Origin: Butyrivibrio fibrisolvens
GTDB taxonomy: Bacteria; Bacillota; Clostridia; Lachnospirales; Lachnospiraceae
Reading direction: 5' to 3'
Length of the DNA stretch: 64,000 bases
Assembly: GCF_037113525.1 (NCBI RefSeq)
Contig: NZ_CP146963.1
Location: 1,736,001-1,800,000 of the forward strand
The translations under genes were made by a program, and so were the position numbers. This document shows, piece after piece, positions 59,027 through 64,000 of this stretch. Every line of letters starts with the position of its first letter. Position 1 is the first letter of the stretch. The notes under the pieces were generated by a model that saw only the letters and a list, made by a program, of their open reading frames with translations, did no database searches and had not been told where the DNA came from.

Positions 59027-61048
59027 ATGGGGGTTATCAGATGTCCGCATTGTCAGGAAATGATACCTGATGACTTTGCACATTGTGGTTTTTGCGGTAA
59101 AGACGTTAACGTTAAGAACAATGAATATATGCTGCAGATCGGAACAGTTCTGCAGGATAGATACTATATAGGAGCAGCTATAGGACAGGGCGGATTCGGC
59201 ATTACCTATAGCTGCTGTGATCTGCGCCTTGATATGAAGGTTGCGATCAAGGAATTCTATCCGGATCGCCTTGTAAAAAGGGATTCAAACGAATCTGGTA
59301 ATGTAGTTTTAATCAATCCATCTAAAAAATCTGTCTACGATCACGAAATGAGCAAGTGCCTTCTGGAGGCGCGTACACTTGGCGATTTTGCAGATGACCC
59401 GGGTGTTGTCAGAGTCAGTGATATTTTCAATCAGAACAATACAGTATATATAGTTATGGAATATCTCGAGGGAATGACTCTTGAGCAGTTCCGTAAGCGT
59501 AATCCGGACGTTGATTTCGATTTTTGTTATAAGATGCTTAGTCCGGTTATCAAAGTCCTTGAACATATACATGAGAGAGGGCTTGTTCATCGTGATATAA
59601 GTCCGTCCAATATTATGGTTCTTCCGGATGGAAGAGCAAAACTTCTTGATTTTGGCTCTGCAAGCCGTTTTGATAAGGTCGAAGAAGATGATGAGATCCT
59701 TGTTCTGCGCCAGGGATATTCTCCTATAGAGCAGTATCAGAAAGGGATGCCATCTGGCCCATGGTCAGATGTTTATTCGTTCTGCGCAACTTTTTATTAT
59801 ATGCTGACTGGAGTTAATCCCTGCAGCGCCGATGACAGAGTAGGAGATGATCAGCTTGAAAAGCCCTCAGCGCTTGGCGCTGTTATCCTTGAAGATCAGG
59901 AGAATGCCCTTATGCATGGGCTTGTTCTGAATCCCAAACTTAGAACAAGATCTATGAAGCAGCTTGCGGACGAGATGGAACTTAGAGTTCCGGTTGCAAG
60001 ATCTGAGCAGCTTTTGAACCTGAAGGAACAGATAGAAGCACATATGGCAGAAGGTTTCACCGGAATGGTCGATGTATCCGGTTCTAATAAGGCCGTAAAT
60101 AGTACTGTAAATAACACCGGTAAGAAGGTAAGGCTCAGGAAAACAATAATAGGTCTTATTGCAGCGGCTATGTGCGTTTTGATCTGTATCTGCGCTGTGC
60201 TTATGTTTGTAAGAAGTAAACAGGCTCCCAAGATCACATCATCTTATCTCATAGAAGAAAGCGGCAATAATCTTACTGAAAGTGAAAATGTCAAGGTAAC
60301 GATCAAAACTGCTGTTGAATACAGGGCATACAATAGCAGTTACAGTGATTATCCCGAAAGCTATAAAAATGAAGAAACAGTAGAAGTATGGTCTGGTCAG
60401 GATGACAGCATTTATTTAAAGAATACCAGTACAGTAGATGAGGGTTATATAGCTTATATGATAATGGATCATGTCAAAGGGGATACATATAAGCTTGGTA
60501 AGCGTGATGCCAATAATTATTCGATTGATAACGGGTATGAATCGTTCATGGTACCAATGTTCCTGAGTACGTCCTGTTTAAATGGTGGTATGCAGCTCTC
60601 AGAAGACATGTCCAAACTCAATGGAAAGTCCTGCTATACAGTAAGTGGCGAGCTTAGTTCCAAGATAGTTCTGGAGATGGTCAATGAACTAAACATTTAT
60701 GACTGGCTTCCGGAAGAGTATATCAAGCTCTACGGTCTGGTTCCCAAGGGAAATATCACAGCTTATTTTGACAGTGAAAGCTTTGAGCTCAAGCGTATTA
60801 GTATTACTTTGCTGGGCTTTGATCTTGATAGTCTTGCCGAGACTTCTAACAAACATTTCGGATATGAAAAATACAGATTCGATGAGATGACAGTTACTAT
60901 GAATGTGGATTATTCCTATGGTGAAAAGGCTGAGCTTGATGGAGCAGAAGCTAAGCGCTTTGCTGATACCAGAGAGAGGATCCAAAGCGGTGATTCGATA
61001 ACCTGGGCCTATAAATGGGGATATATCTGGAGTCTGGGTATTTCATAA
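59027..61048 (+). CDS. Membrane Ser/Thr protein kinase with zinc ribbon and extracellular domain
   Basis: A 673-residue protein. N-terminal zinc ribbon (C6, C9, C20, C23). Hanks-type kinase (about 40-330) with GQGGFG (53-58), VAIK (K75), E115, HRDISPSN (D190, N195) and DFG (208-210). All core residues except the usual lysine after HRD (serine here) are present, so it is likely active. One membrane helix (about 370-393). The outer domain (about 400-640) resembles LppX/LolA-like DUF6612. Topology matches EssB (pseudokinase-helix-outer domain), but with a live-looking kinase. Confidence 0.88.
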   Translation: MGVIRCPHCQEMIPDDFAHCGFCGKDVNVKNNEYMLQIGTVLQDRYYIGAAIGQGGFGITYSCCDLRLDMKVAIKEFYPDRLVKRDSNESGNVVLINPSKKSVYDHEMSKCLLEARTLGDFADDPGVVRVSDIFNQNNTVYIVMEYLEGMTLEQFRKRNPDVDFDFCYKMLSPVIKVLEHIHERGLVHRDISPSNIMVLPDGRAKLLDFGSASRFDKVEEDDEILVLRQGYSPIEQYQKGMPSGPWSDVYSFCATFYYMLTGVNPCSADDRVGDDQLEKPSALGAVILEDQENALMHGLVLNPKLRTRSMKQLADEMELRVPVARSEQLLNLKEQIEAHMAEGFTGMVDVSGSNKAVNSTVNNTGKKVRLRKTIIGLIAAAMCVLICICAVLMFVRSKQAPKITSSYLIEESGNNLTESENVKVTIKTAVEYRAYNSSYSDYPESYKNEETVEVWSGQDDSIYLKNTSTVDEGYIAYMIMDHVKGDTYKLGKRDANNYSIDNGYESFMVPMFLSTSCLNGGMQLSEDMSKLNGKSCYTVSGELSSKIVLEMVNELNIYDWLPEEYIKLYGLVPKGNITAYFDSESFELKRISITLLGFDLDSLAETSNKHFGYEKYRFDEMTVTMNVDYSYGEKAELDGAEAKRFADTRERIQSGDSITWAYKWGYIWSLGIS

Positions 61049-61063
61049 AGAGATAATACATAT

Positions 61064-61092
61064 AATCGAGTAGGCTGACTCCTACTCGATTT
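61064..61092 (+). terminator. Terminator of the secretion locus
   Basis: AATCGAGTAGG and CCTACTCGATT form an 11-bp stem around CTGACT, with few Ts after it. Position 16 bases after the kinase stop. Confidence 0.6.
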
Positions 61093-61183
61093 CGCACACG
61101 AACATTCCGCACTTCGTGCTCCATGTTCTTACAACCGGCAAATGAATTTGTATGCAAGCATCCATTCGCTTGCCGGTCTTGTG
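61093..61183. repeat. Nested palindromes between kinase and tRNA-Leu
   Basis: GAACAT...ATGTTC (about 61101-61128) encloses GCACTTCGTGC. ACCGGCAA...TTGCCGGT (about 61133-61178) encloses GAATTTG and CATCCATTC words. TGTGCA/TGCACA half-palindromes flank both. The style matches the other hairpin clusters. Confidence 0.5.
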
Positions 61184-61186
61184 CAA

Positions 61187-61216
61187 CAAAAAAGGAACTG
61201 CATCCTGCAGTTCCTT
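61187..61216 (-). terminator. Terminator of tRNA-Leu
   Basis: On the minus strand AAGGAACTGCA and TGCAGTTCCTT pair around GGA, then TTTT. Seven bases after the tRNA end. Confidence 0.85.
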
Positions 61217-61222
61217 AAATAA

Positions 61223-61306
61223 TGCCGGTGGCGGGACTTGAACCCGCACTGAGTTGCCCCAAACAGATTTTGAGTCTGCCTCGTCTGCCAATTCCGACAC
61301 ACCGGC
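61223..61306 (-). tRNA. tRNA-Leu (CAA)
   Basis: Minus strand. Acceptor GCCGGTG...CACCGGC plus discriminator A, anticodon loop CTCAAAA with anticodon CAA (61270-61272), a long variable arm (TGGGGCAACTCAGT region) and T-loop GGTTCAAGTCC. Class II tRNA, 84 bases. CCA is not encoded. Confidence 0.95.
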
Positions 61307-61321
61307 GTTTGCAACTCCATA

Positions 61322-61350
61322 ATAATAGCATATTGGAGCATATCACGCAA
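61322..61350 (-). promoter_or_regulatory. Promoter of tRNA-Leu
   Basis: Minus-strand TTGCGT and TATTAT with a 17-base spacer, 15 bases before the mature tRNA start. Confidence 0.5.
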
Positions 61351-61438
61351 GAAGTATTTTACATGACTTTTTGGATGTAGATTACCAAAATACGCATTTT
61401 CAGTGCGTTTTGAAATTCGAGTTTAAGGAGATGACAAC

Positions 61439-61588
61439 ATGAAAGTAGATCCAAAGATGATAGAGATGGCTGACATATATCATTTATCATTCATGACCAG
61501 AGTTAAGTATATATATCTGCCGGCAATGTTTCCGAATCTGTATAAGAAAAGGCTTTTAGACAAAACTTTACCAAATAAGAAGGATTAA
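61439..61588 (+). CDS. 49-residue stand-alone EAA-loop fragment of an ABC permease
   Basis: ATG behind AAGGAG at eight bases. The protein (MKVDPKMIEMADIYHLSFMT, then RVKYIYLPAMFPNLYKKRLL) matches only the cytoplasmic EAA coupling loop of binding-protein-type permeases (E-x-A...Y...YIYLP..FP), which docks onto the ATPase. Membrane helices are missing. Seven bases separate it from the ATPase gene. Strong ribosome site and intact frame argue against simple decay. Confidence 0.6.
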   Translation: MKVDPKMIEMADIYHLSFMTRVKYIYLPAMFPNLYKKRLLDKTLPNKKD

Positions 61589-61595
61589 AAACACA

Positions 61596-62174
61596 ATGAC
61601 TATTGAAGCTAAGAATATAACGGTTAATATAGGCGGAAAGACCGTTCTTGATAATGTTACATGGGAGATAAGTTCTGATGATACCTGGGCTCTCACAGGA
61701 GACGAAGGAAGTGGTAAGTCAGCTCTTATAGATGTAGTACTTGGTCTTAGAAGACCTGATAAGGGACATGTATCACTCCTTGGAGATTATAAATACGACA
61801 GGGTAAATGCAGGTGTTGTATTTCAGGAAGACAGATTGTGTGAGTATTTTTCCGCAGAAGAAAATATCGTATTAGTAAACAACAGATATTCTGAAAAAAG
61901 AGCCGGAGATGAGCTTAAGCTTCTGATTCCGGAAGAGTATCTGGGAATTCCTGTAATGAATCTTCCAGGAGATATCAGAAGACTTATATGTATAGTCAGA
62001 GCCTGCTGCATTCCTTCGGATGTGCTTATCATGGACGAACCCTTCAGGGGACTTACTCCGGAGAAGAGAAAAGAAGCCATAAACTTCATCAAAGAGGCAG
62101 CAGGACATAAGGGAATCGTATATGCCCAGAGGACTATGGAAGGACTTGAAGCATATAAGAATTTCAGATTGTAA
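61596..62174 (+). CDS. Short ABC transporter ATPase with altered signature motif
   Basis: A 192-residue ATPase. Walker A GDEGSGKSAL (about 36-43), Q-loop VVFQEDRL, and Walker B VLIMDEPFRGLT are present. The signature is LPGDIRRLI instead of LSGGQ. The H-loop is gone: VYAQRTMEGL replaces the usual TH. It resembles NitT/TauT-type ATPases but lacks about 50 C-terminal residues. Only the mini-permease is adjacent. Probably a degenerate or repurposed transporter part. Confidence 0.8.
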   Translation: MTIEAKNITVNIGGKTVLDNVTWEISSDDTWALTGDEGSGKSALIDVVLGLRRPDKGHVSLLGDYKYDRVNAGVVFQEDRLCEYFSAEENIVLVNNRYSEKRAGDELKLLIPEEYLGIPVMNLPGDIRRLICIVRACCIPSDVLIMDEPFRGLTPEKRKEAINFIKEAAGHKGIVYAQRTMEGLEAYKNFRL

Positions 62175-62205
62175 ATACAATTTAGAACATAAATCATTGA
62201 AAATA

Positions 62206-62253
62206 AAAAAACTTTGATACTAAACAAAACTGAATTTAGTATCAAAGTTTTTA
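62206..62253. terminator. Bidirectional terminator
   Basis: AACTTTGATACTAAA and TTTAGTATCAAAGTT pair perfectly, with A-run before and T-run after, serving both convergent genes. Confidence 0.9.
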
Positions 62254-62254
62254 T

Positions 62255-63625
62255 TTATTCTTTGGCTGAATACTGAGGTTTATTGATCTCTAGAAGCCCC
62301 ATGATCGTACATACTGTTGCAGCAATGAAGTCTGTAGCTGCTCCTGCGTATAGTATTCCGTCGATTCCGAAGAATCTTGGAAGAATCAAAAGGAGCGGCA
62401 GAAGGAATATTACCTGTCTTGTAAGTGAAAGGAATATACCTTTTATAGGTTTACCTATAGCTGAGAAGAAATTTGAAATTATAGGCTGTATGAAATAAGT
62501 AAACAAGAACAGATAGTATATTCTGATGTACTTAACGCCAAATTCAAAGTATTTCTCAGAACCGCTTCCAAACAGTGCTATCAGCTGGTGCGGGAATATC
62601 TGGAACAAAAGAAATCCAACGATACTGATTACAGCACCGGCTTTTAAAGCGCCAAACAAAGCTTCTTTAACTCTTTTAAACTGCTTTGCACCATAGTTAA
62701 AACTTGCTATGGGCTGAAGTCCCTGTGAAAGACCTATAACAAATGACATGATCATCTGCATGCTTTTTAAGGATACGCCTGATACTGCAAGCGGGATATC
62801 TGAACCGTATTCTGACAGACTTCCATAATGTTTAAGACTCTTGTTAAGAACGATCGCAAGAAGCATCATGGCAAGCTGGTTGAAACAGTTAGCAGCGCCA
62901 AGAGACATTATTTTCATGATAACAGAAGCTCTTGGAATAAAAGATGATACATCAAGCTTTACTGTTTTGTATCTTGTAAGGTACACAGCACCCATGACTG
63001 CAGATATGATCTGTCCGATGATGGTAGCGAATCCTGCGCCGAACATTCCCCATCCGAATATGAAGATGAAAATATAGTCAAGAATGATATTGGTTATAGC
63101 ACCTGTAAGGTTCATCTTCATTGAATATTTTGGACTTCCATCAGCTCTTATTACGTGAGTTGCACAGGATGAAAAGATAAGGAAAGGAAATCCTATTGCA
63201 GTAACTCTTAAATAGCTCTTGGCAAGCGGAAATACATTTTCAGAAGCTGCAAAGAATATCAAAAGATCTTTGCAGGTGATCTCTACGAACAGAGCTAATA
63301 CCGTACCTGTGAAAAAGGCCATAAAAGCGGCATTTCCAATGAAATATTTGGCACCGTCTTTTTCGCCTCTTCCCATTGAAAGATTGAAGTTTGAAGCTCC
63401 GCCTATTCCGAATAAAAGAGCGCATGCGATGCAGGCAGGAACAAGCGGGAATACAACAGTGGTTGCAGCATTACCCAGTTCGCCGATCTTCTGGCCTATA
63501 AAGAGCTGATCGACAACGTTATAAAGAGAGCCAACAAGCATGGCAATGATACTTGGTATGGCGAATTCTTTCAGAAGTGATGAGATTTTCTTACTTCCCA
63601 AAGGGTTTTGAACATTTTTTTCCAT
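62255..63625 (-). CDS. MATE family efflux transporter (second, MepA-like)
   Basis: A 456-residue, twelve-helix protein. Seen: EFAIPSIIAMLVGSLYNVVDQLFIG and GIGGASNFNLSMGRGEKDGAKYF, the MepA-type N-half, and FNYGAKQFKRVKEALFGALKAG in the second half. Only distantly like the MATE protein at 23136, so not a recent duplicate. AAGGAAA precedes the ATG. Substrate unknown. Confidence 0.88.
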   Translation of the reverse strand: MEKNVQNPLGSKKISSLLKEFAIPSIIAMLVGSLYNVVDQLFIGQKIGELGNAATTVVFPLVPACIACALLFGIGGASNFNLSMGRGEKDGAKYFIGNAAFMAFFTGTVLALFVEITCKDLLIFFAASENVFPLAKSYLRVTAIGFPFLIFSSCATHVIRADGSPKYSMKMNLTGAITNIILDYIFIFIFGWGMFGAGFATIIGQIISAVMGAVYLTRYKTVKLDVSSFIPRASVIMKIMSLGAANCFNQLAMMLLAIVLNKSLKHYGSLSEYGSDIPLAVSGVSLKSMQMIMSFVIGLSQGLQPIASFNYGAKQFKRVKEALFGALKAGAVISIVGFLLFQIFPHQLIALFGSGSEKYFEFGVKYIRIYYLFLFTYFIQPIISNFFSAIGKPIKGIFLSLTRQVIFLLPLLLILPRFFGIDGILYAGAATDFIAATVCTIMGLLEINKPQYSAKE

Positions 63626-63981
63626 AACATTTTTTCCTTTAACATATATATAGGTGCCATAGTTTGAAAAAAGATTTCAGACTCAGACACCTAGATTATT
63701 ATAGTTTTTATTAGCTTAAAATAGCAACAAGAAGATGATGATTTTATATATGGAATATCGTAAATGTTTGAAATATAGTAAATACCTTGAGCATAGATTT
63801 TTATTATTTTTATCCAAATGGTAATTTTGAAAAAATAGTAAGTTTAAATTGCGATTTTTGCCTTATTAGATGGGGAGAAGTCCTTAAATTAGTAGTGAAA
63901 AAATAAATTCTCTTTGCTATAATGTTATACAGATGCGGCAAAGTAATATTGCTAACGTGGAATTAAAAGGAGGAAATTCTA
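63626..63981. other. Intergenic region before the last gene
   Basis: 356 bases between divergent genes. An AGGTG...CACCT stem (about 63651-63692) lies near the MATE start. The rest is AT-rich with an extended -10 promoter TGCTATAAT (63915-63923) for the plus-strand gene. No reading frame is convincing. Confidence 0.5.
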
Positions 63982-64000
63982 ATGGGTCTTATTAAAGCGA
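63982..64000 (+). CDS. Start of an unidentified gene (cut by window edge)
   Basis: ATG directly behind AAAAGGAGGAAATTCTA, reading MGLIKA before the window ends. This beginning is common in YdjI-like SPFH proteins, but six residues cannot prove it. Confidence 0.4.

Noticed and set aside
62255..63625. Duplicate of the MATE gene at 23136
   Set aside because: Same length by coincidence; the two proteins share only family-level motifs.

Overview
This window reads as chromosomal DNA from an anaerobic, low-GC Bacillota, most likely a Lachnospiraceae species close to Butyrivibrio or Pseudobutyrivibrio. The genus is an inference from protein style and gene content: the GGGtGRT pair, DUF4349, DUF1846, VTC/DUF4956 proteins and a T7SSb-type EssC. 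Ribosome binding sites are strong AGGAGG types, and nearly all genes are ordinary chromosomal ones.

Layout. 1-4.6 kb: an ABC exporter, a YhfC-type membrane protease and two opposing membrane proteins. 4.6-14.3 kb: a Dabb protein, argH, asd, a charged-tail membrane protein, topB, a left-handed beta-helix protein and the NifU-like/GGGtGRT pair. 14.9-18.6 kb: three unknown membrane-anchored proteins in tandem. 18.7-21.1 kb (minus strand): yitT, mntP with a yybP-ykoY Mn riboswitch, and trxA. 21.4-29.1 kb: cls, a MATE pump, a DUF4349 lipoprotein, a GntR regulator, DUF1846 and a small unknown gene. 29.1-36.4 kb: an AT-rich accessory island. It holds a broken DUF3800 gene behind a small structured RNA, an IS66 element interrupted by an IS4-family element (both target duplications visible), and a graveyard of Rhs/polymorphic-toxin and immunity fragments ending in a second copy of the RNA and a short HicB-like gene. 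36.6-48.9 kb: recA, recX, a VTC/DUF4956/DUF4353 surface locus, rny, a DtxR-type regulator, an RsmB-type rRNA methyltransferase and a CBS-containing Mn pyrophosphatase. 49.0-61.0 kb: a GGDEF/EAL protein followed by a type VII secretion locus. 61.1-64 kb: tRNA-Leu(CAA), a mini-permease/ABC ATPase pair, a second MATE pump and the start of one more gene.

The most interesting structures are these. (1) Three related 225-277 bp hairpin elements at 14.45, 28.35 and 38.74 kb, whose two arms change together between copies. A 56-bp double-hairpin module sits in the tips of two of them and also occurs as a free tandem array at 26.64 kb. (2) A type VII secretion locus with EssC, EsaB, several WXG100-like helical proteins, two FHA proteins and an intact-looking membrane Ser/Thr kinase shaped like EssB; no EssA, EsaA or classical EssB is seen. 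(3) Two copies of a small GAAA-hairpin plus terminator RNA, one directly upstream of a DUF3800 remnant under a near-consensus promoter containing a perfect inverted repeat. (4) A 49-residue stand-alone protein carrying only the EAA coupling loop of an ABC permease, next to an ABC ATPase without a normal signature motif.

All family names come from reading the translated sequences; no database search was possible.
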